Position numbers and translations under genes: made by a program. From positions 1 through 21,857 of the forward strand of contig DASWUD010000156.1 of the NCBI GenBank assembly GCA_036401755.1: a stretch of 21,857 nt of DNA. The letters are read 5' to 3'. Numbering within the stretch: position 1 is the first letter of the stretch; every line of letters starts with the position of its first letter. A model generated the notes under the pieces. It worked only from the letters and a program-made list of their open reading frames with translations. It did no database searches and was not told the DNA's origin. Shown piece after piece: positions 14,341 through 21,439 of the stretch. The stretch comes from DASWUD01 sp036401755 (lineage in GTDB: Bacteria; Pseudomonadota; Gammaproteobacteria; Thiohalomonadales; Thiohalomonadaceae).

Positions 14341-14934
14341 TCAGACGATAGTACACGCCTCATCAAATTCCAGACGCGGGTTGCGCGGGTGGAGCTTGCT
14401 GCGCTCGCCATACCCCAGCGCGCAGATGAACAGGCTCTTCACCTTGCCCTCCGAAAAGAATTCCCTGTCCAGCTTCTCCTTGTTAAATCCAGACATGGGA
14501 CCGCAGTCGAGACCGAGGCTGCGCGCCGCCAGGATCAGGTAACCTCCTTGCAGCGCACCGTTCATGGTCGCCACGTTGAGGATCTTCTCCGGCTTGCCCG
14601 CATACCAGGAGGGTGCCTCGGGATTGTGGGGAAAGAGCTTTGGCAACTTCTCATAGAATTCCAGATCGATACCGATGATGGCGACCACCGGCGCGCTCAT
14701 CGACTTGCGCACATTACCCTCGTCCAGACAGGGTTTGAGACGCTGCTTGGCCGCCTCGCTCTTCACAAACACCAGCCGCGCCGGGCAGCTGTTGGCGGCG
14801 GTGGGCCCCATGCGCATCAGGTCATAGAGTTGATGCAGCTGCTCGTCGCTCACCGGCCTCTCCTGCCAGTAGCTGAAGCTGCGCGCCTCGAGAAAAAGTT
14901 GCTGGAGCGCCTCGGGCGAAAGCGGTTGGTTCAT
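14341..14934 (-). CDS. RutE/HadB-type nitroreductase family protein
   Basis: The 197-residue protein (start MNQPLSPEALQQLF with AGGAG upstream) fits the malonic semialdehyde reductase/RutE branch of FMN-dependent nitroreductases. It contains RSFSYWQERPVSDEQLHQLYDL (partial), MGPTAANSCPARLVFV, LNVATMNGALQGGYLILAA (partial) and LGLDCGPMSGF. The FMN-binding Arg/Ser motif near the N-terminus (ARSFSYW) and the Gly-rich LDCGPMSGFN are visible. RutE reduces malonic semialdehyde in the pyrimidine rut pathway, but no other rut gene is here, so only the family is secure. The open frame extends upstream without support. It converges with moaC. Confidence 0.85.
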   Translation of the reverse strand: MNQPLSPEALQQLFLEARSFSYWQERPVSDEQLHQLYDLMRMGPTAANSCPARLVFVKSEAAKQRLKPCLDEGNVRKSMSAPVVAIIGIDLEFYEKLPKLFPHNPEAPSWYAGKPEKILNVATMNGALQGGYLILAARSLGLDCGPMSGFNKEKLDREFFSEGKVKSLFICALGYGERSKLHPRNPRLEFDEACTIV

Positions 14935-15044
14935 GGAAGAGACTCCTGAAGAACTGTGCATCATGATGGCAATGCTCATGAGATGGGGCGTATTCGAGCT
15001 ATTATCAATTGCACAGCAGCACCGAATGACGCCATCATTGGCCA

Positions 15045-15731
15045 ATGCTTCCTCCCTCCACTCCCCCTGCCACCATCGAAGAGCTGATGGCACGCGCAAC
15101 CGCCGTCGCCGGACTGCGCCTGGGTCAGCTCGGCGCACAGTTGGGCGTTGCGGTGCCCGCCGATCTGCGTCGTGAGAAGGGGTGGGTAGGACAACTCATC
15201 GAGCGGGCATTGGGCGCCAGCGCCGCCTCGCTGGCCGAACCCGATTTCCAGCTGATCGGAGTCGAACTGAAAACCATCCCATTGGATAGACACGGTCGTC
15301 CGCGTGAATCGACCTATGTCTGCACCGTGCCGCTGGAGACCGAGGCGATGGGGCAGCGGTGGGAGAGTTCATGGGTGCGGCGCAAGCTGGCCACGGTGTT
15401 ATGGATGCCGGTGGAGGGAGATAACACCCTGGCCCTTGCCGAGCGGCGCGTCGGCACCCCCTTGTTATGGCACCCCTCTCCCAGCGAAGAGGCGTTGCTG
15501 CGCAACGATTGGGAGGAGTTGATGGAGATGATCTGCCTGGGGCAGATCGAAGCGATCACGGCCTCGCTCGGCGAGGCACTGCAGATCCGTCCCAAGGCGG
15601 CCAGTGCCAGTGTGCGTGGCCGCGCTATCGGTGGCGACGGGACCCTGGTGCGCACCAATCCGCGCGGCTTCTACCTGCGCAGCCGTTTTACGGCGGCCAT
15701 TCTGCAGCGCTGCTACGCCACTGGGAGTTGA
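15045..15731 (+). CDS. mutH: DNA mismatch repair endonuclease MutH
   Basis: MutH nicks the unmethylated strand at hemimethylated GATC during mismatch repair. The 228-residue protein has the catalytic D-x6-E-x-K signature in EPDFQLIGVELKTIPLD and the downstream Lys in SSWVRRKLATVLWMPVEG. The C-terminal part GTLVRTNPRGFYLRSRFTAAIL (partial) also fits. Presence of mutH implies a Dam/MutSL-type methyl-directed system and supports a gammaproteobacterial source. It ends five bases before the convergent hydrolase gene. Confidence 0.95.
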   Translation: MLPPSTPPATIEELMARATAVAGLRLGQLGAQLGVAVPADLRREKGWVGQLIERALGASAASLAEPDFQLIGVELKTIPLDRHGRPRESTYVCTVPLETEAMGQRWESSWVRRKLATVLWMPVEGDNTLALAERRVGTPLLWHPSPSEEALLRNDWEELMEMICLGQIEAITASLGEALQIRPKAASASVRGRAIGGDGTLVRTNPRGFYLRSRFTAAILQRCYATGS

Positions 15732-15736
15732 ACGGC

Positions 15737-16384
15737 TCAGCGCAGATTACGCGCCAGAAAATCCCGGACCAACAGCCACGACTGCTCGGCTATCTCTTGG
15801 TTGTAACGCTCGCTGCCCGGGTTAACGAAGCCATGACCGGCATTGAAGCTGTGTGATTCCACCAGACGCCCGGCCTGGGCCATGGCGTCGGTGAAACGAT
15901 CCATCTTTTCCGGCCAGCTCTTTTCGGTCTCCGAATAGATGGCCAGCACCGGTCCGTGCAACTGTTGCAACTGCTCCACGTCGTTGAGCATGCGGCAGTA
16001 ATACATCACCACGGCAACTACCGCTTCTGGATCAAGCAGCGCCGCCTGCAGCGCCTGACGGCCGCCGAACGACCAGCCAAGACTCGCCACCTGGCGTCCT
16101 CCCTGCTTAAGGCGATTAACCGCGGCGATCAATTTGCTGTCGGCGATCTCCTGATCGAGCGTACGCATCATCTCGCCCGCCTCTTCGGCACTGCGCGCGC
16201 ACTCCCCATCGTAGAGATCGATGACCATGGTGCGATATCCCTCCGCGGCAAGACGCTGCGCCCAATCCCGGTTGTAATCAAGCACCCCCCACCAGTCGTG
16301 AATGATCAGTACAGCAGACTTCGCCGCCTCCGGACCAAACTCAGAGACTTCGAACTCGCTACCATCGGGAGTCTTCAACATCAT
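15737..16384 (-). CDS. Dienelactone hydrolase family protein with Ser nucleophile
   Basis: The 215-residue alpha/beta-hydrolase has the strand-rich N-terminus SAVLIIHDWWGVLDYNRDWAQ (partial), then a nucleophile elbow G103-W-S105-F-G-G. Classical dienelactone hydrolases carry Cys in that place (GxCxGG), so this member uses Ser or has a different chemistry. The catalytic His is in AGHGFVNP near the end. The expected acid position reads YSETEKSWP, where the usual Asp appears to be Glu. Such proteins are often annotated as DLH-like hydrolases of unknown substrate. Two tandem ATG codons are possible starts. A short unique region precedes it. Confidence 0.8.
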   Translation of the reverse strand: MMLKTPDGSEFEVSEFGPEAAKSAVLIIHDWWGVLDYNRDWAQRLAAEGYRTMVIDLYDGECARSAEEAGEMMRTLDQEIADSKLIAAVNRLKQGGRQVASLGWSFGGRQALQAALLDPEAVVAVVMYYCRMLNDVEQLQQLHGPVLAIYSETEKSWPEKMDRFTDAMAQAGRLVESHSFNAGHGFVNPGSERYNQEIAEQSWLLVRDFLARNLR

Positions 16385-16734
16385 CGCTCAATCAACCTCG
16401 AATAAAGTGCAATACGCCGCCGGGCCTGCAGGAAAAATTCATGCACGAAGTGTCCATACCCGTGATGTGGAATGGTGGACCGCCTCCATTGACTCTTGAC
16501 GAGTACCGCGACGGCTTATACGCCGTGCCGGAGGGGACATAAAAAATTTCGCGGCATATTTACACCGAAACTTTGCGATATGCAACGAATCTGTAGTTTG
16601 CAAAAAAGGCGTTCACTCATCTGCATTTCTGTCAACAGATGAAGTCGCCAATTCGCCTGTGCAGATGGTGCATTTCAGCGGTGCGCGTCTATATTCAGAG
16701 AACGAACCGATCAACCATCCACAGGAACTTCCCC
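16385..16734. other. 350-base non-coding region upstream of the charged secreted protein
   Basis: No convincing gene is seen here. It carries a 7-base perfect inverted repeat TCATCTG-N12-CAGATGA at 16617-16642, an AT-rich patch around 16540-16610, and TATATT at about 16690, which could be the -10 element of the next gene although no good -35 is visible. The inverted repeat could be an operator; this is inference. Confidence 0.4.
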
Positions 16735-17112
16735 ATGAAGATCAAATCCCTTGCATCAGCATCAATCCTGATCACTGTACTCGCCTTCTCCGGAACTGCA
16801 GGAGCAGCGTCGACCGGGGGCGGCACGGCTGGAGGTGGCGCCGCCCAGGGCGGCGATCGTAATATTGACCGGGACCGCGACACTGAAATGTATCGTGATA
16901 AGGATGTCGAGAGAGACAAGGCTAAGGCGAAAGCCAAGGCCAAAAGCGAGGGAGGGGCAACCGAATCGAAGGGCAGCGCCACCCAGACCCCCGATCAACT
17001 CCGTGACCGCGACCGGTTGAAAGAGCAGGACAAGGATCAGCTCCAGACCCCTGATCAGCTCCGCGACCGTGACCGGCTGAAAGAGCAGGACAAGGATCAG
17101 CTCAATCGATAA
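16735..17112 (+). CDS. Secreted, highly charged repeat protein
   Basis: A 125-residue protein starting MKIKSLASASILITVLAF, with a clear Sec signal peptide ending near residue 22-24 (GTAGAA). ACAGGA lies upstream of the ATG. The mature part is Gly-rich (STGGGTAGGGAAQGG), then strongly charged: RNIDRDRDTEMYRDKDVERD, a KAKAKAKAK run, and a duplicated 20-residue unit beginning QTPDQLRDRDRLKEQ. It has no cysteines or folded-domain signature, so it is probably an intrinsically disordered periplasmic or secreted protein. No family recognised. A strong terminator follows, so it is monocistronic. Confidence 0.75.
   Translation: MKIKSLASASILITVLAFSGTAGAASTGGGTAGGGAAQGGDRNIDRDRDTEMYRDKDVERDKAKAKAKAKSEGGATESKGSATQTPDQLRDRDRLKEQDKDQLQTPDQLRDRDRLKEQDKDQLNR
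16984..17103 (+). repeat. Tandem duplication of a 60-base coding unit
   Basis: Two adjacent 60-base copies (16984-17043 and 17044-17103) each encode the same 20 residues. They differ at five bases, all synonymous (four third positions and one first position of a Leu codon). Confidence 0.9.
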
Positions 17113-17118
17113 CCGCCA

Positions 17119-17147
17119 GGCCGCGTCTCAACTGGGCGCGGCCTTTT
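17119..17147 (+). terminator. Rho-independent terminator after the charged secreted protein
   Basis: GGCCGCG and CGCGGCC form a seven-pair stem around an 11-base loop, followed by TTTT, seven bases past the stop. Confidence 0.8.
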
Positions 17148-17169
17148 CCACAATAAGTACGCAGGGTAA

Positions 17170-18741
17170 ATGCCATCCATGATGTCTCTGCAATTCCATG
17201 GAGCGGCGCGTGAGGTGACCGGCTCCTGCTACCTGCTACAGGTCGGCCGCCAGCGCCTCCTTGTCGATTGCGGCCTGATTCAGGGTACACCCGCCGACGA
17301 GGCGCGTAATCGCGATCCCTTTCCCTTCGATGCATCGCAGCTCGATGCAGTGATTCTCAGCCATGCCCATCTCGACCACTCGGGCCGGCTGCCGCTGCTG
17401 ATCAATGCCGGCTTCAAAGGACCCATTTACTGCCACCGCGCCACGCGGGATCTCTGCCGCATCATGTTGCGCGACGCCGCCTACATCAATGAAAAAGAGG
17501 TGGAGTGGACCAACAAGAAGCGGGCGCGCAAGGGCTTGACCGATCTCCAGCCGCTCTATACTCGCCGCGACGCCGATCGCGCGCTGCGCCAGTTCCGCAC
17601 CCTGGAATATGACAAGCAGCACACCCTTTTTCCCGGTATAGAGATGCGCCTGCGTGATGCCGGCCATATCCTCGGCTCCAGCATCGTCGAAGTGTGGCTC
17701 GATCACAGTGGGCAACAGCGCAAGCTGGTCTTCAGCGGCGACCTGGGGCACGAGGGGGCGCCCATTCTGCGCAATCCCGAGATGATCCATGAGGCCGATC
17801 TGGTGGTGATGGAGTCAACCTACGGCGATCGCAATCACCGCAGCTGGGATGACACGTGGAAGGAGCTGGGCGAGGTATTGCAAGAGGCGCATCAAAGCAA
17901 TGGCAATGTGCTGATCCCCTCCTTCGCCGTCGGCCGCACCCAGGATCTGCTCTACCTCTTCCGCCGTCATTACACAGAGTGGCAGATGGATAGCTGGGCC
18001 ATCTTTCTCGACAGTCCATTGGCCATCGAGGCGACGGAGATCTATCTGCAACACACTGACCTCTATGATACCGATACCAAGGAGCTCGACCGGCGCCATG
18101 GCAATCTGTTCATGCTGCCCAATCTGCACATCAGCAAAACCGCGCCGCAGTCGATGGCCATCAATCGAATCCGTTCCGGTGCGCTGATCATCGCCGGCAG
18201 CGGCATGTGTGATGGCGGTCGAATCAAGCACCACCTGAAACACAACGTCTGGCGCGACAACTGCCATCTGGTCTTCGTCGGTTTTCAGGCACGCGGCACG
18301 TTGGGCCGGCGCATTGTCGATGGCACAGCCCATATCAACCTGTGGGGGGAGTCGGTACGCGTCGCAGCGCAAGTGCACACCATCGGCGGCCTCTCAGCCC
18401 ATGCCGATCAAAGTGGGCTGTTGCGTTGGTACAGCCACTTTAACAACCGTCCCCGTGTGGCGCTCATCCACGGCGAACCGCAGGCCATCGAGAGACTACA
18501 ACAGGAGCTGCAGGGGCGTTATGGTATCGAGGCAATGATCCCTGAGCCAGGAATGCAGATCGACCTGAATAATTTTCACATCACACACGTGGCGCCCGAA
18601 GTGGCAGCCGATGAGGGAAGAGCCCGTGAGCCGCGCCATCAACATGAACATCCTGCCGGGCGCGAGCATGGTGAGCGGCGCTCGGGATTTGATCGGCGCG
18701 GGGGTTATACCGGGAAGTTTTCTTCAAGAAAGCGCCGATAG
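17170..18741 (+). CDS. Beta-CASP metallo-beta-lactamase-fold RNA nuclease
   Basis: The 523-residue protein has the metallo-beta-lactamase core: HGAAREVTGSCYLLQ, DCGLIQG, the zinc motif SHAHLDHSGRLP, then DAGHILGSS, FSGDLG and the beta-CASP segments ESTYGDRNH, IPSFAVGRTQDLL and GSGMCDGGRIKHHLKHN (each partial). Late it shows HTIGGLSAHADQSGLL and VALIHGEP. This is the exonuclease/RNA-processing group related to CPSF73 and bacterial homologues. After about residue 475 there is an Arg/His/Gly-rich tail (REPRHQHEHPAGREHGERR) absent from the core family, possibly an RNA-contact tail. The real start may be ATG 17179 or 17182, since AGGG is only three bases from the first ATG. Its last 37 bases overlap the convergent gene. 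Confidence 0.9.
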   Translation: MPSMMSLQFHGAAREVTGSCYLLQVGRQRLLVDCGLIQGTPADEARNRDPFPFDASQLDAVILSHAHLDHSGRLPLLINAGFKGPIYCHRATRDLCRIMLRDAAYINEKEVEWTNKKRARKGLTDLQPLYTRRDADRALRQFRTLEYDKQHTLFPGIEMRLRDAGHILGSSIVEVWLDHSGQQRKLVFSGDLGHEGAPILRNPEMIHEADLVVMESTYGDRNHRSWDDTWKELGEVLQEAHQSNGNVLIPSFAVGRTQDLLYLFRRHYTEWQMDSWAIFLDSPLAIEATEIYLQHTDLYDTDTKELDRRHGNLFMLPNLHISKTAPQSMAINRIRSGALIIAGSGMCDGGRIKHHLKHNVWRDNCHLVFVGFQARGTLGRRIVDGTAHINLWGESVRVAAQVHTIGGLSAHADQSGLLRWYSHFNNRPRVALIHGEPQAIERLQQELQGRYGIEAMIPEPGMQIDLNNFHITHVAPEVAADEGRAREPRHQHEHPAGREHGERRSGFDRRGGYTGKFSSRKRR

Positions 18742-19379
18742 TTCTTGGCGGTGACCAGCTGGGTGCCATCGCAGTTGAACTGCATGCGCACCAGCCCCTG
18801 CACGATGCAGATAGAGACATTGCGCAGATAGTAGTCGGGCATGTCACGCAGGGTTTTCAAATTCACCATGATCGGGGCAATCGCCTCGCGCTCCATCGGC
18901 TTCCAATCGATATGGCGCCGCTCCACGATATTGCGCCAGTAACCCGGCAGTTTGCCGAACAGGGCACTGCCACGCAGGGCACGGTAGATATCGCGCATCC
19001 CGGCCACCTTGTCGTCATAGGAGAGGGGAGGAAAGTGGCGCTCCACATAGGAGGGGTCGAGAAACCTCTCAACGGCATGGGTCTCTTCGCGTAACGGATC
19101 GAAGATTGAATGGGTGCGCACCTCGCCGCTGTTGAAACCAATGTAGAGCCGGTAAGTGCCGCGATTGAGCAGCAGGTCTTCCAGCCGCGCACGAATATCG
19201 TCATAGATATCGTCGATGACACCACGGTACTTGGCACGCAGCAGTGCGGTTTCGCGTAACGAAGGATCGCCCTTGATCCCCACCTGCAGGGCATCGGCAC
19301 TGATCCCCGTTGCGCTGACGATACTCTCCTTCAGCACCAGTTCTTCCAGTTCGCGTTCGGTGTTTTGATCTGCATCCAT
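18705..19379 (-). CDS. Conserved-looking hypothetical protein, 224 residues
   Basis: I do not recognise a family. The protein is acidic to neutral, without signal peptide, cysteine cluster or membrane segment. The N-terminal third is helical (NTERELEELVLKESIVSATG; YRGVIDDIYDDIRARLEDLLL, partial). The middle carries GTYRLYIGFNSGEVRTHSIFDPL and the end is mixed (YYLRNVSICIVQGLVRMQFNC, partial; AKNYRRFLEENFPV). Codon use and the continuous frame look like a real gene; the opposite strand offers nothing better. Its 3' end overlaps the beta-CASP gene by 37 bases tail to tail. It starts with ATG at 19379 after an AT-rich stretch on the minus strand. No operon partner on its strand. Confidence 0.7.
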   Translation of the reverse strand: MDADQNTERELEELVLKESIVSATGISADALQVGIKGDPSLRETALLRAKYRGVIDDIYDDIRARLEDLLLNRGTYRLYIGFNSGEVRTHSIFDPLREETHAVERFLDPSYVERHFPPLSYDDKVAGMRDIYRALRGSALFGKLPGYWRNIVERRHIDWKPMEREAIAPIMVNLKTLRDMPDYYLRNVSICIVQGLVRMQFNCDGTQLVTAKNYRRFLEENFPV

Positions 19380-19496
19380 GGCATTAATTTCGAATATTGA
19401 TACGACCCTATATGGCTGCGGCAGTGAACGATTGCAAGTCTATCTGTCGCAGGTTACAACTTTATGGCACAACAATAATTATGGCGCACAAAAAAG

Positions 19497-19522
19497 AAGA
19501 GCCGGCCCAGGGGCCGGCTCTT
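19497..19522 (-). terminator. Rho-independent terminator after the repeat lipoprotein
   Basis: GAGCCGGCCC and GGGCCGGCTC form a ten-pair stem with a two-base loop (extended by AA/TT). Minus-strand reading gives a T-rich tail (TTCTTTTT). It lies about 26 bases past the lipoprotein stop. Confidence 0.9.
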
Positions 19523-19547
19523 TGGCTCTCCGAAAATCGGGAGAGAC

Positions 19548-19790
19548 TTACTTGGCAGTACCTTCGGTAGCCGGAGCAGCTTCGGTGGCCGGAGCGGCTT
19601 CGGTAGCCGGAGCAGCTTCGGTAGCCGGAGCAGCTTCGGTAGCAGGAGCAGCTTCGGTCGGGGCCGGAGCCGGGGCCACAGCCGGGGCAGCAGCTTCAGG
19701 AGCGGCGGCCGGGGTGGCTTCCTGCTTTTCACCGCAACCATAGGCGGCCAGACCGAACAGAACGGCAATCGTCAGGGCAATCTTACGCAT
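19548..19790 (-). CDS. Small Ala/Pro/Thr/Glu-repeat lipoprotein
   Basis: An 80-residue protein with a lipoprotein signal (MRKIALTIAVLFGLAAYGC; Cys19, lipobox AYGC is slightly unusual). The mature part is a low-complexity linker: EKQEATPAAAPEAAAPAVAPA then five consecutive AAPATE units and GTAK. It has no folded domain, so it is likely a disordered envelope-tethered peptide. Charge comes only from Glu, making it acidic. Five 18-base DNA repeats encode the units. A good minus-strand sigma-70 promoter lies 139 bases upstream and a strong terminator follows, so it is probably a highly expressed single-gene transcript. Function unknown. Confidence 0.75.
   Translation of the reverse strand: MRKIALTIAVLFGLAAYGCGEKQEATPAAAPEAAAPAVAPAPAPTEAAPATEAAPATEAAPATEAAPATEAAPATEGTAK
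19563..19652 (-). repeat. Five tandem 18-base repeats
   Basis: Five contiguous 18-base units (TTCGGTAGCCGGAGCAGC on the plus strand, with few substitutions) encode AAPATE. Units 1, 3 and 4 are identical at the DNA level; units 2 and 5 differ at synonymous bases. Confidence 0.9.
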
Positions 19791-20039
19791 GTCACTAACC
19801 TCGTTGTTGGAAATGAAGTGGAAAAAAACCTGAAAAGTGGTGCAGAACCGGGGGGCTTCCGGCGGGCATATTTTATTAGTTTACCCATCCCAAGCCATAG
19901 GAAACAGTATCGGTCCTCAGGTATTTTTTTTATACCAGAAAAATCATGGGGTTACAACACCAACTCAGCCGACCCCTATTGACAGGGTCATTTTTGATTA
20001 GTTCGTCACACTAATTCCCTGGGCTGCGCGCACATCTTT
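19791..20039. other. Intergenic region upstream of the repeat lipoprotein
   Basis: About 250 bases without a gene. It holds a candidate sigma-70 promoter on the minus strand (listed separately), a T-run flanked by GGTAT/ATACC at 19920-19936, and a small stem GACCC-N9-GGGTC at 19971-19989 with ATTTTT after it on the plus strand. The leader of the lipoprotein transcript would be about 130 bases. Confidence 0.45.
19929..19957 (-). promoter_or_regulatory. Candidate sigma-70 promoter of the repeat lipoprotein
   Basis: On the minus strand TTGTAA (19952-19957), a 17-base spacer and TATAAA (19929-19934) form a near-consensus promoter. The predicted leader before the ATG is about 130 bases. Confidence 0.55.
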
Positions 20040-20510
20040 TTAAGACCCGCCATGGGGTTTTGCGGATGGCCTCCGCCGCTCGCGCAAAAAATTTCCACTG
20101 AAGAGCCGCGTCAGCCGCTGCACCGGCCTCCGATAGACATAGAGCCAGGCGGTTAGTGGGGTCTCATCATCCAGCCACACCCTCGCCACTTCTCGGGTGT
20201 ACTGGCCGCGGCGGCGCCCCGCGCCGAGCCCCTCGTAACGATCCAGCCGCGCCAGCAGCGCTGGCGAACCGCACAGGTCGTAGAGATCGCCGCGCACCCA
20301 GTCACGCGGATGGGTGGTGGGCAGCAAACCCGGGTAGTGGCTGACGCGATAGAGGCGGCCGTTGACCCGTCCGATGCCCAGATGGTGTGCCTGCTGTGCC
20401 AGCCTCCTGGCCATGGGGTGCCGGTAGCCGCGGCGTAAGGTCCCGTAGACGAACAACAGCGTGGTTTCGCCATTACGCAACTGTATACACCTCTCTTCCT
20501 TTTGGGACAT
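20040..20510 (-). CDS. Gamma-glutamylcyclotransferase-like (YtfP/GGCT) protein
   Basis: The 156-residue protein has the family start FVYGTLRRG (strand and substrate loop), then GRLYRVSHYPGLLP, RGDLYDLCG and the catalytic-Glu region LLARLDRYEG. GGCT-fold proteins release 5-oxoproline from gamma-glutamyl compounds or act on related amides; the substrate here is unknown. The C-terminus is Arg-rich (RLFSGNFLRERRRPSAKP). It is divergent from the glutaredoxin-like gene, 55 bases apart. No strong ribosome binding site is seen before the ATG. Confidence 0.85.
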   Translation of the reverse strand: MSQKEERCIQLRNGETTLLFVYGTLRRGYRHPMARRLAQQAHHLGIGRVNGRLYRVSHYPGLLPTTHPRDWVRGDLYDLCGSPALLARLDRYEGLGAGRRRGQYTREVARVWLDDETPLTAWLYVYRRPVQRLTRLFSGNFLRERRRPSAKPHGGS

Positions 20511-20565
20511 GGTCTTTGATGTGAAACCGGCTAATATGACGATTATTTATTTGCGGGAGCTTTCC

Positions 20566-20823
20566 ATGGCGCGCGTCACCCTCTTCAGTACCGGTATTTG
20601 TCCCATCTGTGATATCACCAAGAACAACCTGAAAAAATGGAAGATCCCCTTCGACGAGGTGCGGGTCGACAAGGACCGCGCCGGGCTGCTCCGCATGCAG
20701 GAGCTTACCAATCATGCCCGCACCGTGCCGCAGATCATCATCGACGGCAAGTGGATCGGCGGATTCAACGAACTGACCGAACTGCATATGGATGGCGAGC
20801 TGGGTGAACTGGTAGCGGGGTAA
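20566..20823 (+). CDS. Glutaredoxin-like protein
   Basis: The 85-residue protein has a thioredoxin-fold glutaredoxin core: VTLFSTGICPICDITKNNLKK with a C-P-I-C active site (classical glutaredoxin is CPYC), the cis-Pro region TVPQIIID and the glutathione-binding tail GGFNELTELH. GGGAG before the ATG supports this start over an in-frame upstream one. Being Grx3/GrxC-like in size, it likely reduces mixed disulfides with glutathione. It ends 4 bases before the convergent NUDIX gene. Confidence 0.88.
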   Translation: MARVTLFSTGICPICDITKNNLKKWKIPFDEVRVDKDRAGLLRMQELTNHARTVPQIIIDGKWIGGFNELTELHMDGELGELVAG

Positions 20824-20827
20824 CCTC

Positions 20828-21352
20828 TTACGGCCGTGCTTCGACCTGATGCACCACCCAGGTCAGTACTGTCTGCATACGGCGATTGAGCAGATGCGCC
20901 GCACCAGCGGCATCAACCCAGCGGAACTCCTCGTGCTCGGGGTGACCGAGTATCGCGCTGACCGGCAACGAAACCTCGCCCGCTGGCGACTCCGCGAGAT
21001 AGTAGCGCGCAGTCTTCTTGTGCGGCCCGTAGGGGCCGCTTTCGACGTAGCCATTGCCCCAGTGGAAATGGAGATTGGCCAGGGTTGTCTCTTCAGCGAC
21101 CTCGCGGCACGCCGCGGCAAGGGGTTCTTCCCCCGGCTCCACCTCGCCCTTGGGAAAGTCCCAATAGTCGAAGGAACGCAGCAGCAGGTAGTGCCACTGC
21201 CCGTCGATGCGGCGCACCACCGCCACGCCGGCTGAGAAGAGAGGGCGCTTCACCTGGAGGGGTCTTCCATACACAGGCCGCATGTGACGGCGTGACTCGC
21301 TATCTTTTGGCGGTAGTGCATCGGTTCGACCCTCCTGTCCCGGTTCCATCAT
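20828..21352 (-). CDS. NUDIX hydrolase
   Basis: The 174-residue protein contains the full NUDIX box G-x5-E-x7-REVxEE as GEVEPGEEPLAAACREVAEE, preceded by LLRSFDYWDFPKG, the arrangement found in diadenosine polyphosphate and related hydrolases. Substrate cannot be read from sequence. The start may be the upstream double ATG (21352/21349) or the internal ATG at 21283 (MRPVYGRPLQV); the N-terminal 23 residues are polar and could be non-native. It is convergent with the glutaredoxin-like gene and divergent from rlmJ. Confidence 0.88.
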   Translation of the reverse strand: MMEPGQEGRTDALPPKDSESRRHMRPVYGRPLQVKRPLFSAGVAVVRRIDGQWHYLLLRSFDYWDFPKGEVEPGEEPLAAACREVAEETTLANLHFHWGNGYVESGPYGPHKKTARYYLAESPAGEVSLPVSAILGHPEHEEFRWVDAAGAAHLLNRRMQTVLTWVVHQVEARP

Positions 21353-21356
21353 AACA

Positions 21357-21375
21357 AACCTGACGAATGCAGGTT
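21357..21375. promoter_or_regulatory. Palindrome in the NUDIX-rlmJ divergent region
   Basis: AACCTG-N7-CAGGTT is a perfect six-base inverted repeat located between the two divergent starts. It could be an operator; no regulator is identified. Confidence 0.3.
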
Positions 21376-21383
21376 CATTTGAT

Positions 21384-21413
21384 TTGGCTGCATCCCGAGG
21401 CGGCTGGCATAAT
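21384..21413 (+). promoter_or_regulatory. Candidate sigma-70 promoter of rlmJ
   Basis: TTGGCT (21384-21389), an 18-base spacer and CATAAT (21408-21413) lie 27 to 56 bases upstream of the rlmJ ATG. Match is moderate. Confidence 0.4.
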
Positions 21414-21439
21414 CATCCCCCATTTCAAGAAAAGTGCCC

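Noticed and set aside
19563..19652. Possible CRISPR-like array
   Set aside because: The 18-base repeats are contiguous without spacers and lie in frame within a lipoprotein gene.
19971..19995. Hairpin GACCC-N9-GGGTC with a T-run on the plus strand
   Set aside because: No plus-strand gene ends upstream of it, and the stem is short; terminator function is not supported.
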